Shown: in pieces, positions 25,101 through 40,100 of the stretch
Layout of the letters: every line of letters begins with the position of its first letter
Numbering within the stretch: position 1 is the first letter of the stretch
Source of the DNA: Tridacna crocea
Taxonomy: Eukaryota; Mollusca; Bivalvia; Cardiida; Cardiidae
Direction: 5' to 3'
NCBI GenBank assembly: GCA_943736015.1
Contig: OX031062.1
Location: 60,004,962 to 60,068,961 of the forward strand
DNA length: 64,000 nt
Program-made: the position numbers and the translations under genes
The notes under the pieces: model-generated
Database searches by the model: none
Seen by the model: only the letters and a program-made list of their open reading frames with translations
Told to the model about the DNA's origin: nothing

Positions 25101-28100
25101 CCTTGGACCTACCTGGACAAATCTTTCAAATAGCACTTGAACTTGTCAGGGAGCGTAATACGATAGGTGAGTGCAACACTATTTTAAGTACCTATGCATT
25201 GTACAGACACTTAGAATAGTGTTGCACTCACCTATTGATATTATAGTGCTATGTTATTTTAAACTTTATTTACTAAGTAAAATTTTTAGATCGGACAAGC
25301 TGTATTAATTTTATGACAATTTTATCATTAGGCCTTCAAATGTGACCTTGAACTCCCTAAATGATGTTTCAGCTGGCACTTTTACCCATAAAAGGAAACA
25401 AGTTTGCCAACGTTTTCTGAAATGGATCAATCAATGAAAAAGCTATGGCCCAGGACAGATGTATACACATGCTCGTCAATGCACACAATCACCACGCCAT
25501 TCCCAATTTGTTGTCTGCAATAATTAACCCTTTACCAGATGACAAAATTTTAGTCCCATCCAAATTGAAAGCATTTGTAGACGACAATTTCAATGTGGGT
25601 CAAATGGTGCAGTTGCTAGTTGATAGGGTAGAAAACATTGAGGTTAACAGCAATTTCTCCTTTTCCCACAATGTTTTCAAAAGTCTTCTTTCCAAGGTCG
25701 TCAAAAGTCGTCATTGTGTAGTAAAGCATTAATGGTTCATTTTGAACCAGTCTGAAATTTTGTCCTCTGGTAATCCCCCATCACACCACATTAATTTTGT
25801 TCTCACTCCATTCCAGAAATGTTTTGTCAAACAGACTTAAACTGTGTTTGGACAGAGTGGACATATAAGCAACCTTTTACAATCTGTTTACGGACTTCAT
25901 GGACAGAATGGCATGGTACCCCAAAACTTTGAGCCTGCTCGAAATATTTTGCCGTCCATCCCGTCCTGTAATTATAGATGGAGTGACAACGTACCCAGAA
26001 CAAGATAGACCTTCAACAAATGGAACTGCCGTACTTCGTTCCCAATAAAGACATGGTACAGTCCGGCATCAATTGGCAGTGCTTTTGTATTTTACTGAAC
26101 GATATTACGCGCCTTGTCCCGACTGCAGCCTGTTTTACTATTTTGTTGACATGGTAACAACAGGTTTGGTAAGACAAAACCTTCAGGCATTATCAGGCCA
26201 AAGTAACGCATTCTTACCCAACCCCAATCTGTTTTCCATTTTTGACAGAAAGGGATAAAACGTTCTGAGAACTAGTTTGGTGTGATGGGGGCTTAACCCA
26301 TTACCACACAATCCCTACTTTTGACGCCCCTAAGAAAGAAGCCTTTTGAAAACACTGTGGGAAAAAGAGAAAATGCTGGTAACCAGCATTTTCTCCTTTT
26401 CCCACAGTGTTTTCTACCCTTCCCATAATAAGTTTCAATTTTTCAGTCACCTTTATTTTGTCGTCTGCAAATGCTTTCAATTTGGACCAGTCTAAAATTT
26501 TCTCGTGTGGTAAAGAGTTAACCCTTTACCATACGACAAAATTTTAGACTGGCCCAAATTGAAAGCACTTGCAGATGACAAAATGAACGTTACTCAAAAA
26601 TTGAAATTTGTTTCTAGCAGAGTAGAAAACATTGTGGGAAAAGGAGAAAATGCTGGTTACCAGCATTTTCTCCTTTTCTCACAATGTTTTCAAAAGGCTT
26701 CTATTTCTGGGTCATAAAAACCAGGTATTATTTTGTAAAGGGTTAAAGAGTAAACATATTCTACAAGCGGGGATCCAGATATCTTTCTCAGGGGGGGTCC
26801 CACCGAAAATGCACTTGCTTATAATATGGTACTTTGATTTCCGGATTTCAGTGGATGTAGGCCTAAGCCATTTACAAGAAAAGTCAAGGTTTCCAGTTCT
26901 AACCATGAGGAGGGATCCACATTTAGTACCTTTTTTACAAAATTTTATGACTGTATTTTACATAAATGCTGTGCAATATCGAACCAGTACCATTTCACGA
27001 ATCCGATAACCACATTTTTGCCAAAATTCCAGGGGAGGCCGGACCCCCGGTCCCCCCCTCTGGATCCGGCTTTGTTCTAGTCATATGAAGGTAGAAGCTT
27101 AATCATTCAGATATATTTACTGGGTTTCACCAGTGTTGGATATGACTGAAATTCTGTTGCTTTTTCGGGGTGAAAATACCAAAAATATGGTTTAGTAGCC
27201 AAGCCTTACAAGTTTCCACATTCATATACTAAGATGTTAGATACAGGCATTATTAGCAACTTGCTGGTTTATAACAGAGCCTGTCTGTCAGCCAGGTAAG
27301 TCAAGTCAGTCCTTTAACTCTTTACCACACACTCCAGACTTTTAACGACTCTGAGAAAGAAAGCCTTTGAAAACATGGTAGGAAAAGGAGAAAATGCTGG
27401 TAACCTTTCACAAAACAAATTTTAAATTTTCAATCACTTTTATTTTGTCGTCTGCAAATCCTTTCTAATTGGACAATCCTAAAATTTTGTCGTTTGGTAA
27501 AGACTTAATCAGTACATCTGTCAGTCAACCAATTAATCAAGTACCTGATACAAGATGATGATCATGCTGACTAGACATTTGATGGATTCCTGGATGATGA
27601 CTGCAGTAGTTGCCAAAAACTTGTCCCCTCCTCGTGTCCGGACATGCCGCATCGACAAAATGTATGCTGCATTCTGTGCCGTCAATAAAACTAGGCTGAG
27701 GTATTTCAGTTGAAACCCTGAAATAGACAGAAAAAATCCTTTTATATGCATTAACATTGTAAAATTTATGATAAACATTGCAAAAAATAGAATACTGAGC
27801 CTTAGTTGCATAAGCTACAAGTGTTTCTTGATAGCTTGAACCTTTACCAAATGATTCCATGTTTTTGAGACCTTGTGAAAAAGTGCTTTTGAAAATATAT
27901 TGGGAAAATGAAAAAATGCTAGTGACCAGCGCTTTCTACTTGTCCCACAATGCCTGAGTTACTTAAGTTACATTGAATTTGAAGTCCACCAATGCATTCA
28001 AATAATCTTGTTCAATGGTAAAGAGTTACTTTTCTACCCTCATACTTCCTGCTTTTTCTTCTTTCTCATGTAACAAGCTAAAAGATTTTAGAATGGTCAT

Positions 28101-31100
28101 ACTGTGAAGGCATTTTCAGATGAATATCAAATATGTCTACAATATTTTTTGTCGCTAACAGAGTAGGAAACATTCCACGAGCCCTCTCCATCTAGGAACA
28201 TTTGTGTTGTCTAATGAAAGGTTGAGTATTTAATGGCTATCTGTAGTTTTACAAGGACATTTTTACTGCTTTCGTATCGCAAATCTGCCTAATGTATTGA
28301 CGGCAACCAAATACATCATGTGTAACAACACGTGCACTCATTTTTAGTTTTGAATAGCTGGTCTGTAATTTGTTATTGATCACTTTGACTTGAACCATCT
28401 GATTCTGTCATACAGGCATGCACTCCACTCATTCTACTTTCTGTTTCATCTAATACAATCCAAACTCTTTGTGTAGATTTTGTCAATACAGTGTAGATCT
28501 ACACAGTCCTACACATGCAACATTGTTGTCTTCACATGTCATATTCTTCGAAGATTTGACCTGTCTTATATGACATATCACTCTCGCCACTATCCGGGAG
28601 ACTGTACTAGTAAGCGCTATAAAGTAGCAATGGAGAAAATGGCTTTTATCAATATGTTTGAGGAAAAAGTAGGCCTGTTTTAGCTCCAGATTTCTCTATT
28701 TAACCTGCTGATCATAGCTGAGTGTATCGCACTAGGTAGCGTTTTATTGAGTGTACATTTACTGTAGTTTGAAATTCGAAGTAAAGGTTGTCGCTTAGAA
28801 ATGTGGTCCTTTCCTGTATACCCAGGATGCCCAAATTAGATAGATGAGTATTTGTAAAATGCCATCTAGTGAGAGATAATGCATGCAACATACTTTCCTA
28901 AATCTTATACCAGGAGAAAACTACATCAGATTAATGGATCCAATTGCTATTCCTAATTAACTCTTTACCTAAAATAATAGGCTAGCCAGAATAATTAATG
29001 CTTTAGTAACAAGATAATAACCCTTTACCGCATGACAAGATTTTAGACCTGTTGGAATTGAAAGCCTTTGCTGATGACAGTTTCAATGTGGCTCACATGA
29101 AATGATTTTTCTTTGAAAGGGAAGAAAACATTGTGGGAAAAGGAGAAAATGCTGGTTACCAGCATTTTCTCCTTTTCCCACAATGTTTTCAAAAGCTTTT
29201 TCTTTTAGTAGTGTTAAAAGTCGTCATTGTGTGGTAAAGGGTTAAATTAGACTAGCCAGAATTGGAAGCATTTGCAGATGACAAAATTAATAAGACTCGG
29301 AAATTGAAATTTGTTTTGGGAAATTTGTGTGAAATGGAGGAAATGCTGGAAACCAGCATTTTCTCCTTTTCCCACAATGTTTTCAGAAGGCTTCTTTCTC
29401 TGGGTCCTGAGAATCAGAGATTGTTTGGGAACAGGCTAAGTTAGTAATAAAATAATTACTGATCCTGCATGTCTGGCTTAATAGAACAGCTACTTTCCTT
29501 GCCTATGCTAACTTTACTAATTACACATATGTACATGTACAGTATTACATGTAATGGACATTTTATTTTTCGTTCACAGGGCTCTGCACATGAAATTGTG
29601 CTGAAGGAAGACTTGGAAAATTAAACGAGACTTACTAGTAAGTTGAAGTTGGATCTTAATTTGCCAAAGCACAAAATCAGCTTGAGGAGCTCATGTGCCC
29701 ACCTATTTTACCTACCCTTTGTGAAAATTGGATAAATGAAAATAAATACATGGTAACACAATTTTTTAAAAGTGTTAAGGTCAATTTCTTATGTTTAATG
29801 GGTGTTATTAAAATACATGTATACCGTTAATAAATTCAGTGTATAAAGTGTGAATTGATTCCCTGGGAAAAAAAAGTTCAAATCACAAGTTGAAAATTTA
29901 TTCCCTGGATACAACATACATCTCTTGCAAGAGTATACATCATGGTGACCATGTACTTTGGAGAATTGAAATCCAATTTCAACTTACAGCTAATACTGTC
30001 CCACAAATCTGCTATTTCAGGACTTTGAGTACTTGTTGGCTTCAAATTTGTTTCAGAAGGCAGATGATCCATTACAAAAATAAACAGTAAAAAGTGCACT
30101 TTTTTAAAGGTTTATCCTGTACTTCCCAAACCATAAAAATTCATATCAACATGATATTTTGAACTAAAGAATCAACTTCCAGTGATTTTGATTTGAAAAT
30201 ATGAATACTTCTTCAATAAACCCCATGACTGTTATAGGTAATGAGTACCCACAACACAGGATTTGGAAGAGAAATAACGGATTTAGAATACCATCACTCC
30301 CTTTTATCTGGAGCTCTGAACTTCAGAGGAAATGAAATGGGTGGGTGGAGGGGGCGGACCCAATTTCAAATGGTCATTATTTGATAATATCTTTAAAAAT
30401 GATCAATTTGTGTATATTACAATTAATACATCAACATTTTACGACTTTTTTCATTTAACCCCTTACCACATAATCCCTACTTTTGATGACCCTGAGAAAG
30501 AAGCCTTTAGAAAACATTGTGGGAAAAGAAAATAATGCTGTTAACCAGCATTTTCTCCTTTTCCCAAAATGTTTTCTACCCTTCATAAAACAAATTTCAA
30601 ATTTTCAGTCACTTTCATTTCCTTGTCAGCAAATGCTTCCAATATTGATCTATAAATTTGTTGTTTGATAATGAGTTAAAGCTGTGTACATTGTACATTG
30701 CATACAATTTGCCATTGAAAGTGGAATTGCTCATGTTGTATCACGTTGAAGCAGAGAAGGGGGAAGGACTCCAAGGATTTGCTTGATGTGTTAGATTTTT
30801 TAAACAACACCCGATAAAAACGTTATTGACGAGCAAACAAATTTTTTACCCTGCTTCAAACCAAATTCCAATCGATCATGTATTAACGGAATTATTGAAG
30901 ATTTTCTTACCAGAAGTGGGGAAATTTCTTCAAATGTCGGGTCATTCTTTTTGTTGTTGTGTCACGTGATTCCCCGCCGTGTTGTATATTAATTTGGACT
31001 GTAAAATGTCTGTAAGCCCTTTACCAAACATTCCTGATCTTTAAGACCCAGATGAAGAAGCCTTCAAAAACATTGTAGGTAAAGAAGAAAATGCTGGTAA

Positions 31101-34100
31101 CCAGCATTTTCTCCTTTTCCCACAAAGTTTTCTACTCTTCCCAAATCAAATTTTAATTTTTGATTCACATTTATTTTGTGGTCTGCAAATGCTTTCAATT
31201 CTGACAAGTCCTCAATATTGTCGATTGGTAAAGAACTGAGTTTACTTGGGCTTCTATTTTATACTATTTTCCAAGTAAAAAAAAATTTAGATTTTTCAAA
31301 ATTAAAAAGTAATTTGTAGACGACAATTTGAAAGTGCCTCAAATGCTTTGACTTGTCTTAGAAAGGGTAGAAAAATGGGCAGAAAAAGCTCCTGATTACC
31401 AAATTTTCTTCTTTTTCAACAGTACTTTCGAAAGCCCTTTACTAACATGTACTAAACTCTTTATCAAAAGACAAAATTTTAGACAGGTCCAAATTGGAAG
31501 TACATGCAGATCAGGGTAGAAAACATTGTGGGTAAAGGAGAAAAATGCTGGTTACCAATGTTTTCAAAAGGTCTCTATCTCTGGGCTGTGAAAAAACAAG
31601 AGATTGTTTCGTAAAGTCTTAAAAGTTTAAAACACTGGATGGGTGGTTTCAGAAAAAGCTGAAAAGGCCTGGAATAATACATCTTCATCCTTTAGAAATA
31701 AATATGTATCCTCTTCGTAGGGGACCAGGCGTTTCTATAATAAGATGAAAAGCAGCTCTCTTTTTACTTAATAATGATATTTATATGCCATGAATAGAAA
31801 TGTAGAGAGCCATTTTAACCTATAATAGACTGTCTTTGAAAGAAACTTCTCATGCATGAATTTTGTAAAAATTCTTGACTCCCTTTCCTTTCACATAGGT
31901 AAAAGATATGTGACCCATCACGCAAAAAGGGACCATCTGGGAACTCCGTACATCAATTACATGAAAACAGGTCAACCATATTGCAGGTCAGTTTAAGCTA
32001 ATAATTAAAAACCGATTGTATAACAAGATACATATCATTAATGCCAAAAGTGTCAACCCTGGTCAAGCCTGCACAATTTGCGCAGTCTGACCAGGGTTGA
32101 CACTTTTCGCAGTTCTCCGAAGGTCCCTTTTTGCGTGATGGGTCACATATATTTTCACATAATAGGAGCTAATAAATTCAAACTGTGAAATTCATCCTAA
32201 TTTCAGATGCCAAAATAATTAGAGAATGCCTTAAGTCACAGAGATTTATTTTTTTTTTAGATTTCACAATGTGAATATAAGTAACTGCCTCAATGTCTAC
32301 AACGTTCATATTTGAAAAAAAAAACAGCATGGAACTCAACAAATTGTTGAAATTATTTAAGTTTTCCAGGCTTACCTGGGCACTTAATGTTTTGTTCTGG
32401 ACACCAGAGATCTGTTGAGATTCTGGCCAAGGTCTGCCACAATTTTCATTGCAGTCTCTGAAGATTTTTCAAGCTATTTCAAGCTGGGGGGGGGGATTCT
32501 GACCCCCCTTCAAATGGAAAAAAAAAAGGCAAACAGGGTTATTAGAACATAAAACTGCAGATTGTGTGGTAAAGACCTTGTCTGGGCATGTCATAGTCTG
32601 TAGATTTGACCGGTCTGCTATGATGCATCACCTCGTTCCCCCCCCCCCTCCCCCCCCCCCCCCCCCCCATACAATTTATATGATCTGCAATTGGGTTTTG
32701 TATCCTTCTGTTCAAACCCATCATGCCATTAATTTCTATTAACCCTTTACCAGATAACAAAATTTTAGCCTTGTCCAAATTAAAAGCATTTGCAGACGAC
32801 ATATTGAATCTGGCTAAACCGATGCAAATTTTCTTTGATATGGTAGAAAACATTGTGGGAAAAGGAGAAAATGCTGGGTACCAGCATTTTCTCCTTTTCC
32901 CACAATGTTTTCAAAAGGACGGTTGTCCAGGGTTGTTAAAAGTCGGCATTGTGTGGTAAAGGGTTAAGCTCAGTTTTACATTTCATGTACCTAATTTGGG
33001 AAAGGTTGTCACATGTTGACTAGGATTTGGGTATTAAACCTTCACCAAATGGCAAAATTGTAGACTGGTCTAAATTGAAAGCACTTGCAGTCGACACAAT
33101 GAACATAAGTCAAAAATTGAAATTTGGTCCCAGCAGGGTAGAAAACATTGTGGGAAAAGGAGAAAATGCTGGTTACCAGCATTTTCTCCTTTTCCCACAG
33201 TGTTTTCAAAAGGCCTCTACCTCAGGGTAGTAAAAACCAGGGATTGTTTGGTAAAGAGTTAAAAGATGGCATAGGTCATCCATTCTCTATAGAGAATCAA
33301 ATAAACCCTTTACCAAACAATCCCTGGTTTTTACGACCCTGACATACAAGTCTTTTAAAAACATTGTGGGAAAAGGAGAAAATGCTAGTTACCAGCATTT
33401 TCTCCTTTTCCCACAATGTTTTCTATCCTGCTGGAAACAAATTTCAATTTTTGAGTTAAGTTTATTTTGTTGTCTGCAAGTGCTTTCAATTTGGACCAGT
33501 CTAAAATTTTGTCGTTTGGTAAATAGTTAAAGGTGAAACAAGCTATGCATCCCCGAGATCTATGCTGCTGCATTAGCACTTTACCACATGGCAAAATTTG
33601 AAACTTTCTGATATTGAAGGAATTTATATGTACATGTGTATCTATATTTCAAATGTTTTCCAGCTGATAGTATTTGTCCATTATTAGGAGGAAACCATTG
33701 TGGGAAAGGAAGAAAATGCTGGTTACCAGCATTTTTCTCCTTTTCCAACAATGTTTTCAAAACCTTTCTTTTTCAGGGTCATTAAAAGGGGGGGAAGTCA
33801 GGATTGTGTGGTAAAGGATTAAGGTATGAATTTGTAGTTTTACATCTATATTGTTATGGTAATGGTTATGGTTACCTGCTGTCAGCAGCAACAAGGAACA
33901 GAACTCGGCAGGACAAAAGAGTCTCATGAGAAGGCCAGATATGGAAGGCATCTCACTCAGGGTCCTTTCCATGAGACCATGATGAAGTGTTAATCAAAGG
34001 AAACTACTGGAACAATATTCTAAGCTTCCTCAAAACTTACGAAGGCATGAAATAGTGAAATTGACCATTCTGTAAACGTGAGATTGGCACCCCTCTTTGT

Positions 34101-37100
34101 AATGCTCTACCATAGTTGTCAAGCCTGTCAAGTTAACCAGAAATTGTGTCAAGACTTTTTTGTTTACATAACACCCAATGCTGCATTTTCATTGGCCAAT
34201 AAGAATTTGGTAGACCTGCCAATCAAAATCGGCAGAAAGGTCAATTGATGGAACTCATGAGTTTCAATAGTTCACTGACATCAGCGATGATGGACCGTCA
34301 CGGTCTAATACGATGCCTTAGGACCTGCTAAATTTCTCTGCATTCTACAACAACTTCTACATTCTTTCTTCTTCTCTTATTTATTATCATAATAATAATT
34401 CAAAAAAATTCTGACAAAATCTTTTACTGTCAAAACTTTTTTCACAACCCTTATGGTCATCCTGGACCTGGACCTGTATTCACCAACCATTCTTGAGAAT
34501 CTTCTTGGTCTTATTCTCCAAGGTTTTCTACATTTGTAAGTAACACAACTTCTAATTGGCTAATCAGAAGTTGTGTTACTTACAAAATGGTTGCAGAATA
34601 CCAGCCCAGGTTGTGTCTTGAGCTTGACCATGAAAGGAGACAGATAACACTACTGTAAACTGCCTTTTCAATTATTCAGTTTCATTATCAAATTACCCCA
34701 TAAAACATGAGAGCACTGAAAAAAAAAGAGAAGACAAATATTGTATATCTGATATTGAGCATCAGTACTATTGATACAAGAATGATATTATGTTCAGAGC
34801 TTTTTCACCAATTGTTGCTGTCTAAGCCTGGTTTTGCTGGTTCAAATCCCATGCCCAGCAATTTTCATTTCAAAGATTGATGATCAGTCATATGGACAGA
34901 ATTCTTTCCTCTCTCATCATTGTTTTGCGAAGGTTATGTGGGAATTTCCTAAAAGCTGGCTGTGGTTTGAAATGTACATTCATACTGCTTAACCCATTAC
35001 CAAACAACAATATTTAGACTGGTCCAAATTGAAGGTATTTGCAGACGACAAAATAAAAGTGACTGAAAATTTGAAATTTGTTTTGTGAAGGGTAGAAAAC
35101 ATTGTGGGAAAACGAGAAAATGCTGGTTACCAGCATTTTCTCCTTTTCCCACAATGTTTTCTAAAGGCTTCTTTCTCAGGGGCGTCAAATAAGTAGGAAT
35201 TGTGTGGTAATGGGTTAATGCTTTTCCAAATGACTCCTTTCCCAAATGACAAAATTTTAGTCCTGTCCAACGTGAAAGTATTTGCAGACCACAAAATAAA
35301 TGTGACTCCAATTTCAAAAACTGTTTTGGGAAGTGTAGAAAAGATTGTTGGAAAAGGAGAAAATGTTGGTTACCAGCATTTTCTCCTTTTCCCAAAGTGT
35401 TTTCAAAAGGATTTTAGAGTTTTTTAGAGTCTTTAAAAGTCCGGTTTGCGTGGTGAGGGTTAACTTTTTACCACACAAATAGGGTCCTGTGTGGCTCAGT
35501 GGTAAAGTGCAGGACTCGTGATCTGGAGGTCCCGGGTTCGAGCCTCATTGGTTCCACTGGGTTTTTTCACAGGAGTGTCCTTGGGCAAGACACTTCAGAG
35601 CCTATCCTAGTACTGGTGAAACCCAGGATACATAAATATGTGAACTGTCGCCGTGATATGACTAAAATAAAGTTGAAAGCGGCGTAAAACACCATTTGAC
35701 CAACAAACCAACCACACAAAAAACAACAGCTTTGCAAAGAGGCTCGTATAATGCTGGAAGGGGCTTGTAAACCAATAGCCACACTGGAAATTGGTTATTT
35801 CAGAAATCAAGGGTAGATAACTCTATAAATCCTCAAGATATCCAAATGAAAAGAGTCACATGCACAACTAGACATCATGTAGATTAAAGGTGGTAAATTT
35901 CCAAGTAATTCCGATAGAAACTGCAGGAGGAGTTGTGCACACAGGAAATTGCTAACAGACAGACGGACTGAGGAACAGACAATAGCTCGTCAATAGTCAG
36001 GATTGTATGGTAAGGGGTTAGAGTCTGATCTTTCCCTAACACCCGTCAATAGCTCGTCAATAGCTCGCAGCTAATGGCCAGTTGTGGTTTAACCCTTTAC
36101 CAGACGACAAAATTTTAGCCTTGTCCAAATTGGAAGCATTTGCAGACGACAATGTCAGTGTGACTCAAATTGTGTAATTTTTCTTTGATAGAGTAGAAAA
36201 CATTGTGGGAAAAGGAGAAAATGCTGGTTACCAGCATTTTCTTCTTTTCCCACAATGTTTTCAAAGGGCTTCTTTTCCTTGAGTGTCAAAAGTCGTCATT
36301 GTGTGGTAAAAGGTTAACAGTTCACTGGCCAAAAATTTTAGAATCCTTCATAATGAAAACTTATGCAGATAACAAAATGTGGCTGTTATCATACCACTTG
36401 AATTTTACAGGGTAACGAAAACATTGTAGAAACAGGAGAAATTGCTGGTTTCTCACTACTTTCTTATTTTACCTTTCTGTTTCCAAACATGTCACTCGAT
36501 CATTAACTCTTTACCAAAGGAAATTTATAGACTGGTCCAAATTGAAAGCATTTGCAGACGACAAAATAAATGTGACTGAAAAATAGAAATCTGTTTTGGA
36601 AAGGGTAGTAAACATTGTGGGAAAAAGGAGGAAATGACAGTTACCAGCATTTTCTCCTTTTTCCCACAATGTTTTCAAAAAGGCTTCTTCCTCAGGGTTG
36701 TCAAAAGTAGGGATTGTGTGGTACTGGGATAAACCATCAGTTTGTTTTAATGAGGGGAAAGAGTAAGATCAACCCAATGACCTCGTTTTTTGGAGTGAGG
36801 GAGGGCATAACAATTATTTTTTGTAGGATTTTGTTATAATGACCAAGTCTCACACCCAATCCATTTGAAAATACTGTTCACACCCTAAACCTAAAATCGT
36901 GATGTGAGAAAAAAGGAAAGAGGTGGCCATGATACTAAAAATGAATAACTTAAAATGTTTATTTGCCTCAATTATACAGGTATCCGGGTATCCTTAGTTA
37001 CCTTAATCCTTTACCAAACAGTCCCGACTTTTAACAACCCTGAGAAGGACAGCTTTTGAAAACATTGTGGCAAAAGGAGAAAATGCTGGTTACCAGCATT

Positions 37101-40100
37101 TTCTCCTTTTCCTACAATGTTTTCTATTCTGTTGGAAACAAAATTCAATTTTTGGGTTACATAACATTTGTCGTTTGCAATTGCTTTCAATGTTGACCAG
37201 TCTATAAATTTGTCATTTGGTAAACAGTTGACCATTTACTACACAATCCTAACTTACAATAACCCCTCTGAAAACATTGCAGGAAAAGGAAAAATGCTTG
37301 TAACCAATGTTTTCTTCTTTTTCCACAATAATTCCTATCCTTTGGAAGGCAAATTGCCTAATTCATGTAACATTTAGTTTGTCGTCAGCAGATCTTTCAA
37401 GAAGGGCAAAGCTAAAAGTTTGTTGTCTGATAAAAAGTAAATTAATCCCAACCCTCCAAGCCATGAAAATGGGTGTAATTATGTTTTGTCATACAACTTA
37501 TTTCCTTACCAACCATAGGACTTTTACTTGTCCAAATAAAAAGCATTTGCAGATTAAAATTAAAAGTTAACACTTGTGCTTGTCTTTGAAAGAGTAGAAA
37601 GCGTAGTGGTAAGATAAGAAAATGCTGGTTACTAGCATTTTCTTCTTTTTTATTAACATTGTCAATTATTTTCCACAAAACCCTATGTTATGGGTACTCA
37701 TTAGAATCGTCTCACTGAGACGATCCTAATGAGTAACCACAACATAGGGTTTGGAAGAGAAATAATGGATTTAGAATACCAACACTCCCTCTTATCTGAG
37801 GTTCTGTAATGTCTGTAATCGGTAATTTGCAAATTTTTTGACACAGGTATATATCAATGTATACAGTAACACAGAGAAAATGGTTATGAATAAGAAGATA
37901 AATAAAGTCTCAGTCCAAATGATCAAAAATCCTGTTAATAAAAGAAAAGTAAATGTCATATTTACCATGTAAAATTATTGTGATTATTATCACTTTCATG
38001 TTATGTAAACGTGCAGTTCGTAAAACTTTGTATTTAAAATCTGATAATTTCAAGATTGACAACCATGCTGTCCACCCAAGATCTATATTACAGACACCAC
38101 CATAGTCTAACTTTAAGACCTCGACGCATGTTTTTCATTAGGCCAGGGAATCCCTCTCAAGGGATTCCCTTGCCTATAGGGATCGTAAGCTGCCTATTCA
38201 GACAAAAATGTTGGACGGTGTGTCCACTCTATATCGCTGAGTCCGCCAAAACAACTAGTTTTCCAAGTATATAAAGAGATTATTACACGGTGTGTGAATG
38301 CTTTCCTTTCCTCAAAGCTTTCATCTGCAAAACGCCATGGAATTGCAAGTGTATTACAATCCTTTAATAACTGACGAGTGTGTGTTTTTTATCCTGTTTT
38401 TGTCAATAAAGGCGTAACCTAATGAACTTAGCTTTATCCAGCAGTTGTGTATTCCTACGCGCTATATACGGTTAATATCTATAACGCTCTCTGTTGCACT
38501 CCGGATCATTCACATTCAGGTATGGTGAGATTAACGAATGACGACTCTGCTCGGAGTTGGTCTGTAACGTTGTGTTGACATTTGAACATGTGTGTCACAA
38601 AACGCGTCTCCGCTAAAATGCGATTGTAAATAAAGCAAACTACATATAGAATATTGGCCCGTGTTATGTTTATCACTTTTTCTTATGTATATCGACTAAA
38701 TCTAGGGTACTTCAGCGGAATGCTGGAGAAATCGGCCCCTGGAGAAATCGTCCCCAGACTGCTTGGCCTGTGTTATGTTTATCACTCCGGAGAAATCGTC
38801 CCCTGGAGACGATCTCTTTGGTGAAATCGTCCCCAAATAAAATTTTAGAAAAATCGACCCCAACATCAAATTTCATCCATATCAAGTTGTCTATAAAAAT
38901 ATTTTTGAAATTTCGTTGTCTTTAGCATGTACATTATGTGTATTAGTTACCTTTATTCAAGAGTTATTTGGTAGTTTTGTCATTGTTTATACTGCCTATT
39001 TCACACTGATAGGACGTATTTCACACCTTTTACACCTGTCACAAATAGATTACACCTGTGTGATTCTTAAAAATGTCTTTGATTGACTTTTATTTGAAAC
39101 CAAATAAATGCTTATAATTTTTTTCTGTAGTCGTTCGCTTGTCATTTAATGTACTTTTTTTTTTATCTCTCTCTCTCTACTATTGTCATATGACATACCT
39201 GTGACCAATACCATTTAGCAAGGGCATCAGTGTCTCTGACACACATATTTCTCGTGTTCACTAGGGCTTGAGTGCATCCGAATATTTCCGGTCCATAACT
39301 TCTACAATTGTGGATGGATTTCAAAATAATTTGGCACAATTGACCTCCATCACGGTTAGATATGCAATTTGAAACATCTGTTCAAGTAGGTTTAAGATCA
39401 AGGCCACATTGAAGGCCAATTTTTCGTCCGAACCATAACTCCTACATTTTTGGATAGATTCTGATATAAATTAGCATAATGCATTGTTCTCCATCATGAG
39501 CAGAAGTTCCCTTTGAAACATTTATTCAGGTCCAGGGTCTAGGTCAAGCTTGAGAGTCAAGTGTTCGTGGGCTTGACACAGGTTGTCCTTGGACAATGAT
39601 TATGAATTAGGATTAACGTCTTTTTATATTACCGTAATTTGCGTATATTTTGGGACACCCAAAGAATTGGGACACCATCAAAAATCACGAAAATAATTAT
39701 TTTTCATGACCCAACGATTTGGGACATACTAAAAATTGCAAAGCAAGATCGGTAATTTTTTGTTCCAAAGAATTGGGACAGTGAATATCTTATTTAATTT
39801 TCTTTTTTCAATCCGTTGATAGGCCTACCCTTTGCAAATATTTATTTCTCGTAGTTTTATTTTTACGCTCGTAACGTCGTAAGCATGCTTCCTAACTCTC
39901 CCCATTTCAATGGGAATTACCCGATCCAAGACGAAAAACCCGATCACCTGGTTGTCTAATGTAAACCCCAATCCAAAAAGAAATCCGACGTTACTGTAAA
40001 AAGGGTGTGATAAACTTCTATCCAAGATCCATAACATGTATAACGTGTGTGTACATCAGGTTAACAGAGTTGACACGCGTGTATTTTTACGGTCAATCGA

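Noticed and set aside
35478-35550. Functional tRNA gene
   Set aside because: The A and B boxes are good, but the sequence runs on into a SINE body and tail, and no clean acceptor stem or terminator is present.
39825-40037. Transposase fragment inside the TA-flanked element
   Set aside because: The 70-residue frame shows no DDE or helix-turn-helix features that I can see.
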